DNA of 64,000 bases from Polyodon spathula. Its lineage: Eukaryota > Chordata > Actinopteri > Acipenseriformes > Polyodontidae. Positions 48,986-60,201 of this stretch are shown here, in pieces. Every line of letters starts with the position of its first letter. The first letter of the stretch is position 1. The position numbers were made by a program, and so were the translations under genes. Where the stretch lies: positions 26,224,147 to 26,288,146 of the forward strand of contig NC_054549.1 in the NCBI RefSeq assembly GCF_017654505.1, written 5' to 3'. The notes under the pieces were generated by a model that was given only the letters and a program-made list of their open reading frames with translations, was not told the DNA's origin and did not search any database.

Positions 48986-50177
48986 CATATGTATTATAAA
49001 ACAGTTAATATTACAGATATCAAGTGTTAAACTTAGATGCGTACGGTCTCCACCACAGAAGGAATAATTGAATCAATTAAACCTCCACCAAGACCATGAA
49101 TTAGTTAATTGTATCATTTTACCTGTAAACCTGTCATCCTCCAGGACCATGATTGGACAGACCTGTTTTATATTGTCTCAGTCTTTCTTCTGTGTCTCGC
49201 TGATGTTACGTTACTCTAAAAACATGGGTACATTCTCTCTGTTGAAAACATATTGGATTGCAAGTTTTCTACATAGATTTACCATAAAAAGCAAAAACAC
49301 TTGGCATCGTTTGAAACAGGTTTTGTGGTTTTCTTCTGTACTCTATATATATATGTGTATTTTTTTTTTTTTTTATGTTTTTGTTGTTGGTAGATTTGAC
49401 TTCAGCTGTAAACCAGTTCAGAACTCTTAACATATACAATGAAATAATTGTTCCTTTCTCCTTTGATTCTCTCTTCAATTTGATTTCTATATTTTCTACA
49501 GTGAATCCATACAGACCACAGGAAGCTTGTTTCTGGATGTTTACTGTCGCTGAACAACAATACATAACCTTTTACTTGAGATTGATATTGACCCCTGTGG
49601 AAGACTTATTGATTGTGCAGCTGACTACGCTGCAGAGAATGTATGGATTAAAAAAAACAGGCAGCTCTTTCAATTCTGCAGACCTGGCCTGACCCCTTCC
49701 CTTTCACAACAAAACACAAAACAAAAGCATTATTGAGAAGATCTTCTCAGACAAAAGAGCAACCGAGAGATGGGCTCTTCCAACTCAATGCAGCATCCAG
49801 CTTTCTCTGCTTTGTAAAAGAAACTGCTATAAAATCAGATACTGACTTTGTTTTCAGGATTGCCGTAAATGGCCTTGGATTAAGAAGAAAGTGAAATGGG
49901 TGCCTGGTTTTCTTCATCATGTATTTGCCTGTAATATAACATATATACTAGAGAAATGTCAATACTCTTATTTTACAAGTAATTCCCTTTAAGAAGTTTG
50001 AACTGTTAGGTATCATTTAAATGGGATACAATTACTCACATTACACATTTGAGATAAATACATTTTATTCACTTTGTTTATTTTCTTAGAAATGTGTCAT
50101 GTCTACAATGAATTATGGGATTGTAGTCTTGGACAAGAGGCAATAAACTAGATGAAGAAAATACATTTCCCAGTACC

Positions 50178-50271
<94 letters not shown>
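50178..50271. repeat. Palindromic trinucleotide microsatellite (AAT)n(ATT)n
   Basis: A perfect AAT run to about 50238 switches directly to a perfect ATT run to 50271, so the second half can pair with the first. Homopolymeric Ile and Leu frames on both strands are artefacts of the repeat. Confidence 0.95.
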
Positions 50272-50272
<1 letters not shown>

Positions 50273-51569
50273 GGAGCATTGGTACCGCATTAAAAATGTC
50301 AGCTCCCTGGGTGATAGGTAATAGGTCTAAAAGATTGTCATTGACTTTATTAATTTCTTTAAAAAAGAAAGGAAAAGTCTAAATGTCATACTGCTTCTCA
50401 AGAGATGTCTTTGTATCGCACAGATTGCTGGACACATTTTATGAATGGCTAAATTGCCATAATTGCAGAGCTCTGACCCTTCTCTGTGGAACAAATGACT
50501 TGAGATTCAATCTGTCTGTACTATGAAGCTTCAACACCTGGCAGCAGCAAACTGTTACCTGATCTATCCCTGCCAGTTTGAACCGTTCTTGGATTAAGGG
50601 ATTAAGGAAGCAAAACTACTTAATTTACAACAGTACAATAGTTACCCAGACTCCCAGGAGCCACAGCACAAGTGGAGAAAAGGGGAATTTATAACAGGCA
50701 AGACAGAATCCATGTACCTGCTCTGAACACAACTGCTTTTAATGCACTCTGTGGAGATTGCTTTCTACCACTGTGCTCTTGCGAACTAGTTTTTTTTAAT
50801 TTTATTTTGTTTTATTTTCTGCAGGTTGAGTAAGTTGTGTAATTGTTATCTATCAATGGGATCTATTCAATAATCTAAAATGGAACTAAAAACCAGTATC
50901 AATTAAATGCAGTTTTGCATATTGTTTCAAATAGAAATACACTAAATAGGTGCCCTGTTTGATGTTTGATAAACAAAGGGCTCATCTAAGTGTCAGTACA
51001 GGTCAATTGATTAGTCCCCCATATGCTATAAACAGTGTTCATTTAATGCAAGTCAAGTGGACTCTTCATTTATCCAGTGAGGCATAGATAGAACTATTTT
51101 ACGCCTGTTTCCAGAAGAGATAGTCTGTCATGTTGATTTGCTAACGAGAATCGTTGGGGGGAGAGATGAACCTTCAGCTCAGTTTAGTTCCCTGGAAATC
51201 ATTAATTTCCGTGCCGGAGGATTTGTCCTTGAAGGTGCTCTTGACTGCAACTCTAACTAACCATAACATTGCAAGACTGCAGGACAGGAATACTCTATAG
51301 AGGAAATACATTGTGTAGGCCAGTGGTAGCCATATACACTGTTTAATTATTAATATCAGACAATAGGGAGATTCAAATAAACTATATACAAGTGGGGCAA
51401 GTATCACACAAAATGATTAATTAGCACAGTCAATTCTCCAACTGTCAGCCTTATTTTTGCAAGCACCTTTGATAGCAGCTGAAATGAGCGTTGAGCATTT
51501 TCTGGCATTCTAAGCTGGAACAAGCATTAATTTAGGATGAGCTTTTCTTCTGTGTTGTTCTTGTGTTTT

Positions 51570-51790
51570 TAATTGGAAATTAAGTGGAGATAGATAGAGG
51601 GAAGGAGGCACTTTTTACAGAGTGGTGAGGGGATGGAATGGGCTACCTGGTCATGTTGTTGAGGCAGAATCACTAGATTCTTTAAGACCCAGCTTGACAA
51701 AGTTCTGAGATTAATTGTCTATTTTGAACTGGACAAGCTTACATGGGTCAAATGACTAACTCTCGATCTTACATTTTCAAATGTTCTTAA
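51570..51790 (+). mobile_element. LINE (L2/CR1-like) tail fragment
   Basis: Blocks in order: TGGAAATTAAGTGGAGATAG, GGGATGGAATGGGCTACC, GTCATGTTGTTGAGGCAGAA, GACCCAGCTTGACAAAGTTC. Same family and order as the copy at 24285. Confidence 0.65.
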
Positions 51791-52409
51791 CTAAAAGAAA
51801 AAAAAAATACTGATGTACGTTGCACAGCTTTTAGACCCACACTGTGTTAAAACCACCCAAACCTGATGTCTTCTAACTATAAATATAAATGTGGATCAAA
51901 TCATTAATAATCTCCGTGTCATTATTGAGGCTGTGTAACTGTGGATTAGTGTGAACACAATACAGTCCAGCACAACCCACCTCCAAAATCCAAACATTTC
52001 AAAAATGTAATCACAGCAAATATAATGGTAACAATATCTTCAGCCACCCTTCTCTCAGATAATTGACCACGTGCTTCTACTGGCGCCATTACCTTCAGCT
52101 GGGAACTCTCCTCTATGACGTTTATTCATTCCAATTCTTAGCCTACACAAGAAAATAGCAACTTTAATAAGTTCATAATAGAAAAGGCCCAGTGTTCTGT
52201 ACTGCTTTGAAGTGCCCAATTCCATAAATCATTTAGACTGCCCGCAAATTCCTATAGATTGAAATGCAAACCTGCTATTTTTGTTGTGTTCCACTTGAAT
52301 TAATTTATTTAAATTACCTTCAGTTTAGAAAAATTGTTATAAAATAACAAATTGTTTTTTTCAGACATTATTCCTATGCAATCCTATGCAACTCTCTTAA
52401 AATGCAGTT

Positions 52410-52560
52410 GCATGTACTTCAGTATTTGAGTGTTATCCATAAATCTTGCCATTTACTTTATAGGTCTCAAATGTGCAGTTTTCAAAGAAATACACGTCAT
52501 AGGAAATATGTATTTTCATATTATCTGGTAATCCACTTATGCTTACATCACAACGAAAAG
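52410..52560. mobile_element. MITE-like element, copy E (left half)
   Basis: GGTCTCAAATGTGCAGTTTT at 52463 followed by AAGAAATACACGTCATAGG and ATTTTCATATTATCTGG parallels the left half of copy B. It ends about 95 bp before KBTBD12 pseudo-exon 4; no right half seen. Confidence 0.5.
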
Positions 52561-52654
52561 GGGACCAGCGGTGAGTTTGCATGTAGGAGGAAAGAAACTA
52601 TGTTTCAAAGCCTTAGTTATAACCCCTTAACTGTCTTTCTGTCTTGTCATGCAG

Positions 52655-52852
52655 GTGGTATAGGGTGCCTGGGTGCTGACTGTAGTCAAGCAAGAAGATG
52701 TCTTAATAATGTGAAGATCTATAACCCCGACTGAGACTTCTGGAGGGAGGGCCCTGAAATGCCTTTGCCCCTTCTCTCCCTCCGAACCAACGCTACCAGC
52801 ACAGGTGAGGTCGAAGGCAAGCTGTATGTCTGTGGGGGCTATCATGGGACAG
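52655..52852 (+). pseudogene. KBTBD12: KBTBD12 pseudo-exon 4 with nonsense codon
   Basis: 198 bases, acceptor TCATGCAG and donor gtaaaa. Reads GIGCLGADCSQARRCLNNVK then IYNPD, a TGA (52732-52734) at the place of a family Gly (consistent with GGA to TGA), then DFWREGPEMPLPLLSLRTNA and KLYVCGGYHGT. Apart from the stop it is intact. Confidence 0.88.
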
Positions 52853-54171
52853 GTAAAAAAACAAATCAAAAGAAATTTACTATTGTGCCTCACAATCCAG
52901 CAAGTATTTAGGGCTCCAAAAAATCTGGGTCAAACCCAAGATGAGTCCCGGTTTGATGCATTTCCACATTTAACATGAGCCCCAGTTCAACCCTAGTTGG
53001 TGCAGCCTGGGAGGAGATTGCGCTCTAATTCTTCCCCTTATCAGTGTTTGTATGGGAGGCATGCTAGAAACACATACATCATACTGAGCTCTACAAAATA
53101 AATGCTGGAAGGCTGTGATCCTGTGTTGGAGTATAGTGTTGTTTATAAATTAAAGAATATTGCCATATTGGAAATAATTGGAAACTATTTAATACACCGA
53201 TCATGTGGATTTAGCATGAGTAAAATTTGGATTTACCTGTGAAGGAGTCGACAAAGTTACCCCTAGTCAATACTTTAAGCATAGAACAAAAAACAGGACC
53301 AGAGGACAGCTGGAAATTAAGTGAAGATAAAATTAGAACAGAGGGCAGGAGATACTTCTTCACACAGAGTGGTGAGGGGATGGAATGGGTTTACTGTTTC
53401 CACACTTGAGTCAAATGAATCCAGTTGAATTTGGTGGTCAAATCCAGGAGTAGTTAATGCAGCTTTGATAACTCTTCTGAGAAAGCAACAACTGGTTCCC
53501 AGTACCTATAGGACTAAATATGTGTCCTGTTTCTTAGAATTACCCTGAAATTAGTTAATAAATGACCAGTTCAGTGCTTAACCCCTCTGTTAAAGCTGCA
53601 CCCTTTGAACTTATAATTGTCTGTGCTTAGTTCAGTATTATTGCATACACCAAGGGCTGGTTTCACAGATCATAATTAACACTAATATTGGACTGCCTTA
53701 CCTAAGGTAGCATTAGGCAATTCTAACCAGGGTTGGTAAAAACTTAACTTTAACTATAACTAACAGAACAGCTGACAAGTCTGAATCATTTATCTCTGGT
53801 TGATTTTCCATTGTCACTCAATGACATTTCAGACCTTGTTGGGTCTCAGATGGGCACCCATAGTGCAGTATCCTTACTTCTGCGGGGAGTTTAACTTTGA
53901 AACTTTGTTTTAGAATGTACACACTTCTTTCTTTTTACTTAAAAAAACCCCACATTTTTAACATTATAATTGACCAAACTGTTTTTATTTTTGATCCTGC
54001 TTTCTTTTTGATTTGAGATAATTTTAGTATTGTTGCTTGTAATAAACAACGCCATTTGTGTAAGTAGGATGTGCCTGGCTTTACAAGGACTATAAAAGCA
54101 ACTCCTCTCCCTGCATCTTGAGTTGATCTTATCATTGATCTGTTGTCTTGTTTATTTTGGAAACCCCACAG
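52853..54171 (+). other. KBTBD12 pseudogene intron 4 with LINE tail
   Basis: Contains a LINE tail (53240-53400) and otherwise unremarkable sequence; no further coding exon. Confidence 0.6.
53240..53400 (+). mobile_element. LINE (L2/CR1-like) tail with open reading remnant
   Basis: GGAGTCGACAAAGTTACCCC, AACAGGACCAGAGGACAGC and ATACTTCTTCACACAGAGTG match the tail family. Conceptual reading RRYFFTQSGEGMEW resembles the FFTQR motif near the C-terminus of LINE reverse transcriptases. Confidence 0.6.
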
Positions 54172-54314
54172 ATCGCCAAGAGGTCATTATCAAAGATATC
54201 CTGCAGCTGGACCCCTGGGATAACCAATGGAATGTTGTGGCACACAACACCTTCATTCATGAAAGCTATGGCGTCTGCTTCGTGGCCAGACTGAACCCCA
54301 GAGATCTGATCTGA
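54172..54314 (+). pseudogene. KBTBD12: KBTBD12 pseudo-exon 5 (last kelch and terminus)
   Basis: Acceptor CCCCACAG before 54172. Reads RQEVIIKDILQLDPWDNQWN, then HESYGVCFVARLNPRDLI and TGA (54312-54314). Mammalian proteins continue for about 14 further residues after NPRDLI, so the tail is absent here, either by an early stop or by lineage difference. Confidence 0.85.
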
Positions 54315-54401
54315 GATGAGTGAGCAGTAGGGTGGCTGTCCATCACTGTAATCATGCAAAGACTGAGAATGGAAGATGCCATGTACACTGTTTAACTCTC
54401 T

Positions 54402-54407
54402 AATAAA
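54402..54407 (+). terminator. Polyadenylation signal of KBTBD12 relic
   Basis: AATAAA 88 bases after the terminal TGA, in TCTCTAATAAAGTTCC. Position fits a short 3' UTR of the ancestral gene. Confidence 0.5.
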
Positions 54408-56070
54408 GTTCCATTGCTTTCCCGTGGATTTTACTTTGGAGTGGGGGTTAGGAGGATGCCAAATCCTTTTAATATTAGTGCACGTTTGGAGTACTAGTTA
54501 CTAATGTACCTCATAATGTAGCAGGGGTCTTGAGCCTCAACAGTTGGCAGTAACATTAGCCTTGTTAGCGCAGCAGGCTAATTTTCTTTCTTGGCATTCC
54601 TTTTACTTGGGTTTGGTGGTCTTAGCCTTGCCTGCAGACTGGAAATGACAAAGCCACCACACAATCTGTCAGACTCGGATTGAGTGAGGCATTGGACTGA
54701 GTGGCAGGGAGGAGGTTCAGGTCAGGACTGAGGGAAGTTTTCATGGTAACTGCCTGACTGTAGCTAGTTCCAATGTCCCTCACATTTCTCTAAAAAAAAT
54801 AAAATTCTATTAAATATCTGGTTAATGGCATTTCTGAATAGAGTGTTACGAACTACTGGAAGATGTGATCTGATTGGAAGTTTTTAACTAATGTATATAT
54901 TTTCAAGTACATAGCGCTAACAAAGTGATTCCAGCAGATCCCACTTACTGAGCTTCGTCATCATTTCTTAGGCCTCACAGTTACCTATAGAAAAGATGCA
55001 CACGTTATGGTAAAGGTGAATTAGATATTAGTGTAGAAAATGCATCAATTGCTCCTTGCAGGTAATTTAATACTACACTTCTTGATCACCACATTCTACT
55101 GCATGAGTCTGCCTGAGGTCACATTGAAAACATAAAAGAAAAGCAGCATTTGTTAAATGGAATGTGCTTATGTGAAGCATCTGGGAGTTAAAGTTCTCGC
55201 AAAAGGAAATAAATGGCACCCAATGTTTGTGTGTGTGATGGGACACTATCCCATCACCCAAGAAGAGTCAAGTCAAAAGCTGTTTTTAGCATTTTTTCCT
55301 GTTACAAGAACTCAAACTCCCAGAAGCAACTTTTGTATTTTCAAAGTGAACTGTGTTCCTTCATGATTCAGCAATGAAAGGAGTAAGGTGTTTGAAAATT
55401 TGATGTTCAAAAATAGCTATGAAGAATTATAGCTTAAAGTAAAATACACCATAATGTGTGCATCTGTCAAAGAGGAAAACAGAAGATCTACAAAGTCATA
55501 GTAATACAGATTAAGTAAGACAATTATGATATCAGCTCTGTGTACAGTATTTTCAGTTGATCAACAATCACACGCTTCTGGTTATTTTAATTTCACTTTG
55601 TGTGGTTCATTCTGCCAGAGGTAACTTGCAATCTGCTCTCTTACAGACGTGAGCAGCTGAGTGATGGCCCTGTCTGTCAGCAGGCCTGTTCTCAGCTGCA
55701 GTACAAACTCTGTTTCCACAGCCATTCCAATTGAATCTCATCCATCAATCAAAATGCCATTCAGAACCCTTCATCCAAGAATTCCATGTCTCAGTAGCTT
55801 GTGTCTACAGCAGCCTTTGGAAGATTGCATTTTATTCAGCTCGCCTGGAGAAAGGTAGACTGTGTAGTGCTGAACACCCACAGATTTTCTGTTTAACTGC
55901 AACTGTTCTCTGTGCTAATTGGTCTGGTTAAGGATGGGGGTGGTTTCTATAATTCTTATTTTTTCTGGGGGGGGTTTGGCAGTGTGTCTCTTTCAGTTCC
56001 TTGCTCATATTTTGATGTCTGTTGTAGCCTAATATTATATATTTTGGGAAAACATCACATTATTCTACAG

Positions 56071-56330
56071 CTATGGCCAAAAGTTCTGCATCATCCTATA
56101 GAATTAATTAATTTTGATTCATAAAGTCAAGTGAAACCTGCTGAATAATGTTACGTTAACATATTGAATTGCATACAGCTTTGTAGTTTTCTATATACTT
56201 AAGGAAATACTGACAAAAATGGAAAAATGTGACATTTGAAATCTAACATGAAATACTGTACTACTATTATGGCTTCTGGTAGACACTTGCAATATCATTT
56301 AGCCGTTTCTTTGATTACATGAATATAATA
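56071..56330 (-). repeat. Interspersed repeat, CCATAGCTGTAG family, well preserved copy
   Basis: CTATGGCCAAAAGTTCTGCA, GATTCATAAAGTCAAGTGAA, GTTAACATATTGAATTGCAT and TACTACTATTATGGCTTCTG in order: the reverse complement of the copies at 4700 and 8330. Confidence 0.65.
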
Positions 56331-56370
56331 ATGCAAACCAGTACCAAATGGTTTACAAAACAAAAAACTC

Positions 56371-56394
56371 TACTACTACTACTACTACTACTAC

Positions 56395-56434
<40 letters not shown>
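56371..56434. repeat. Compound CTA/ATA microsatellite
   Basis: A (CTA)n run passes into an (ATA)n run of similar length. Confidence 0.9.
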
Positions 56435-56435
<1 letters not shown>

Positions 56436-57579
56436 TTAATTGTTTGACCCAGCATAGCCAGCCCTTTCATTTTTTAACACTGGGGCGGACACATGATGTT
56501 TCGTGCTTCATATCCCAGACTCTCCAGCATTTGATTGATTGAGTTGAAGACATTGCTGTAAGGAAGACAATCTTCAAGTATGGGTGTTATCTACTAAGTT
56601 TATTATTCAGTTTATTTTACTATTTTTAAATGTAGCACTGTTGAGAGTTTAATAGTTATAGATGACTGATATCGACCAGACTACATCCAGCAGGTTTGTA
56701 AATATCAAGTCGTCTAGGAGCTGAGATGACCATAACCCTGGTAAATCAATAGGCCTCCTTTGCAAATCACTGCACTGAGGATTGAAGTCTGCATGATCTG
56801 TACACTGCTTGGCCATTCAAAAACAGTGTCAACATTACCCCACACTGGAGACAGAGTCTCCTGTGAAAAGAATATAGTGGATTATCCAGTTGTCATGAAA
56901 CTTGGATAAACAATATTTAGCTGACGTAAAAGCATTCAGTAGTGAAGAATAATAAAGCACAGTGAAAGTATCATAAAGCACTGTAAAGCCCGGACAGGTA
57001 TGCTAAAGTATATTTCAAAACAAACCTGCGGTAAATGTCACTGTATCACCATGGTCATGAACTTTATCACCATAGTGAAAGTTCTGATTTTGAATTTACA
57101 CAGCAGGTCTGTTGCTGACCTGAGTGTTAAAAGCGATAGTAGTTTCTATTGTCAGGAGCTGGTCCCCATTGCTATATTCTTGCTGGGACATTTCAATGAG
57201 GTCACAATGAGTAGAGGGTAGCATTAACAGGAGTGAGAGTAGGTAGGCTGACTGGATTTTAACAGAAAGTAAAACAGGATACAGGAAACCCAACACAGCA
57301 GAAGTGCCACCGAATGAAGCTCACAGCTGAGTTTGATTAATACAGAGGCCTCAAATCCTCAAAGCATACCTAACCTTCCTTGTACCAGCAGCCTCATGCT
57401 ATGCGTTCTGAAGGCCTATATAGCAGGTTATGAAGTGAACACAGAGCTCTCATGACATTTCACCTAGTTCCTCGGCGTGGAGTCAATTAACTACATGTGA
57501 CTATAGGCTTCAGAGTAGCAGAGTGTGCAACCGGTGGCCCACATGGTAAGAATTAATCTTGACAACCGTAGCAGTATAG

Positions 57580-57705
57580 TGTATAGCAGGAGTCTCCAAC
57601 CGTCATCCTGGACAGCTACTGTGGCTGCTGGTTTTCATTTCAACCTATATCTCTGGATAGGAGCTCTCCAGGACCAGGGTTGGAGACCCTTGGTGTATAG
57701 TATTG
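57580..57705. repeat. Short palindromic repeat (GGTTGGAGACC type)
   Basis: AGGAGTCTCCAACCGTCATC on the left pairs with CCAGGGTTGGAGACCCTTGG on the right; inner GGACAGCTACTG opposes AGGAGCTCTCCAG. A common layout among fish foldback repeats; no open frame. Confidence 0.6.
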
Positions 57706-57765
57706 AGATGGACTGTTTTTTCTAAAGGCCCTTTTATTTACAACAAAAAATATATATATCTTTTA

Positions 57766-57838
<73 letters not shown>
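57766..57838. repeat. TA dinucleotide microsatellite
   Basis: About 35 uninterrupted TA units. Confidence 0.95.
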
Positions 57839-57842
<4 letters not shown>

Positions 57843-59379
57843 TCATTTGGAGTATTAAAACTTTAAAAATTGTGATTTATGGCAACAAAAACATGGCTTT
57901 GCACTTGTTAGAGACGTTTATGTACATGTTTATGTAATAAATAGTTTTTCTTGTGCAACAGAAGTCTACTTGTTTTTCACTGAGGTAGCTGTTGACATTC
58001 ACAACAAATCGAAGCATTTGAGCTGTTTTTCCGTCTCCACACCAATAGTAGCCCTGAAACTGCATATATCCGTTAAAATGGTAAATTCTTTCTTTCCACA
58101 GATTTTCAAGCATTGTTTAATGAACACTGATACATTCTCTGGAATTTTTTGGTAAAACAAAAAAAAGATTATAAAGGGCCTTGCGTATACAGGAAACATC
58201 ACATTTCAGTTTAGTTCAACGGGGTTAAAACAAAGTTCTTTGTGTCCAACACTAACCTTTGTGTTTCAACCTCTTGCCTTCTGGCTTCTGTGTACTTTAC
58301 TACCTTTACAATTTGCAACCCTTTTAACATACACAGGCTCTGATTAATATCAGAATTAAACTGATGTTATCATTATGCTAAATAATGTTAATTCCAAATA
58401 TCAAAACAATTCTATAAACCATAAATCATTCTCTGGATTTATGTACAAATGTAAGTTTAACATACAGATGCACTGACTTATGGAAAGACACACACCCCCA
58501 CATATCCCCAGAATCAAATATTCTCAATAAATGATGCTTAATAATGTTAGTACAAAGTTTGAAGTGTGAAATAATTACATATAACTGCTGACACTATATC
58601 CACTTTGCAAGGGATTGTATCGCAAGTGGGGGGACAACAGGCTTGAATGTAAGACTTTATATAAAGTACACTTACAAGAATACATGTGAATTACTTATAT
58701 TTAGTATAAGGTGTTATAATGCTCTCTGTTGATTTAATTAGAGTATTGTAAAATGAGCTCACCTTCATTTCTTTCTTCAATATTATCAAACACACTGTAA
58801 TCTTTTTAAGCAAGGCTGCCATCTCGTGGTAAAACTCATACCGGGTACATTTTTTTTTCTCTGATTCTGAAAGGGTGTAGAGTAAAACAATTATAACAAT
58901 ATATATTTCAGGTTCTGACACTTCTAAGCTGTTTTGTTGTTCATTTTCTAACATGAAGATGCTTTTTTCTCCTTCAAAAAATTAGACTTACAGTAATCAA
59001 AGAATGGAGGACATGCTTTGAAAATATGGCCCTACAGGGTTAATACTGTATGCCTCCTTATAAAAGTTTACCAGTAAATCTGCAATAAATCAGCTCACCA
59101 TAGTGCTCTCCAGTATTGAGCACAGCTATTTATTGAATTGTCTCCACTCCTGTCTCAGAGGGACACAGTATTTGTCGGACCACTTTTTTTCTGTGCTTCC
59201 TTTGCTGTCAATTCAGTCTCTTGAACCTTGTGTGACTTAAAGCTCCACAATATGACTCTTTTGATTTAGACATAACATATCTTTATTGACAGGTATTAAT
59301 GGTTTGAAAAGCCTGCAAGTGCATCCAGTAGTCTTTGGTAGTATATGACAGCCTTTACCCTTATAACTGACCATTTTTT

Positions 59380-59655
59380 CAACTTTAAAGTCTGTTTGAA
59401 AGCTCTTTTCAAAATGTCTGCTCTAGTGCAATGGGGTTTGAGATCGGTCCTCTAAATTACTGCAGGAAGAGCAATTAAAACAAACAAACAAACAAACAAA
59501 AAAAACCCCATAACAGTAAGTGCTCTGGCTTTTCTGTTTTATACCACAGTGTGGATCGTTACTGCTGACAATGTGGGCAATAATCCTTACAATATCAGTG
59601 CACTAGAGCAGACATTTTGAAAAGAGCTTTGAAACAGACTTTAAAGTTATAAGTG
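59380..59655. mobile_element. Foldback element with arms of about 55 bp
   Basis: Left arm CAACTTTAAAGTCTGTTTGA through TTCAAAATGTCTGCTCTAGT (59381-59431) is mirrored by right arm ACTAGAGCAGACATTTTGAA through CAGACTTTAAAGTT (59600-59648). The interior of about 165 bases is A-rich and noncoding. Confidence 0.7.
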
Positions 59656-59764
59656 TTAAAAGTTGTCAGGATGTTAACAATGAAAAGAAAAATTACAGGT
59701 GCACTATTTAAACAGTTGTAGCAACAAGTGGGGATGTGTAACGCTATATTTTTCAGAGCCCTAC

Positions 59765-59882
59765 TACTTACTCTTTCACACCCATCTTGACAAGGTTTTG
59801 AGACTAATCAGCCATTAGGAACCGGACAATCACTGATGGGCCAAATGGCCTCCAATTGCTTGTAAATGTTATTCTGTTCATA
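59765..59882 (+). mobile_element. LINE (L2/CR1-like) terminal tail
   Basis: CATCTTGACAAGGTTTTGAG, ATCAGCCATTAGGAACCGG and GGGCCAAATGGCCTCC match the last part of the tail family. Confidence 0.6.
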
Positions 59883-60168
59883 GGTTCCTGTGTTGAAAGA
59901 TTGCATTCTGATACAGTAGAACAATTCTCACATTTTATTGTTGTTACAGTTTCTTTAATAAACAAAAACAAAAAATGTTTGTACATGAAGTCAATGCAAT
60001 TAGATTATTATATGTGACACTACAAAATACTATTCAGATCTCAGCATTGTATAATCCCAGCACAAACCTATTAGCAGACAGCAGCATAATCATCAATGAT
60101 CTAAACCAATGTCACTGTGTGCTCTGTCGGTCGCGTACAGTAAGGTCCAGTCAATTCCCCAAACTTCC

Positions 60169-60169
<1 letters not shown>

Positions 60170-60201
<32 letters not shown>
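60170..60201. repeat. 32-base C homopolymer
   Basis: An unbroken run of about 32 C, followed by ACCCCGGG. Rare in vertebrate DNA compared with A/T tracts. The complementary strand is a G tract with quadruplex potential. Confidence 0.95.

Larger units (their letters stand above)
45495..52654 (+). other. KBTBD12 pseudogene intron 3, about 7.2 kb
   Basis: No exon. Holds a repeat shared with 60300-60430 (46325-46450: TACCACTGTGGTGCCATTAT, CCACCATTGCCCC), LINE tails (48840-48985, 51570-51790), the AAT/ATT palindromic microsatellite (50178-50271) and element copy E (52410-52560). Confidence 0.6.
39579..54314 (+). pseudogene. KBTBD12: KBTBD12 (BTB-BACK-kelch) unprocessed pseudogene
   Basis: KBTBD12 is a BTB-BACK-kelch protein of the type that acts as a substrate adaptor for CUL3 ubiquitin ligases. 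Five exons are recognisable: 39579 to about 40500, 41715-41985, 45344-45494, 52655-52852 and 54172-54314. The lesions are: a frameshift at 39696/39697 (apparent loss of 8 bases in the FPCH...SVFSPYF region), TAG at 39829-39831, an in-frame loss of roughly 20 residues at about 39975, TGA at 40114-40116, a frame-changing deletion at about 40215, and TGA at 52732-52734. Internal introns keep GT/AG ends and matching phases, so this is not a processed copy. Divergent orientation to MGLL is as in human. An intact copy may exist elsewhere if the genome is duplicated. Assembly error cannot explain three independent stops plus deletions well. Confidence 0.9.

Noticed and set aside
50078..50382. Poly-Ile / poly-Leu proteins on both strands
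   Set aside because: Direct translation of the AAT/ATT microsatellite.
52732..52734. TGA in KBTBD12 exon 4 as a selenocysteine codon
   Set aside because: The family has Gly there and other lesions show the gene to be dead.
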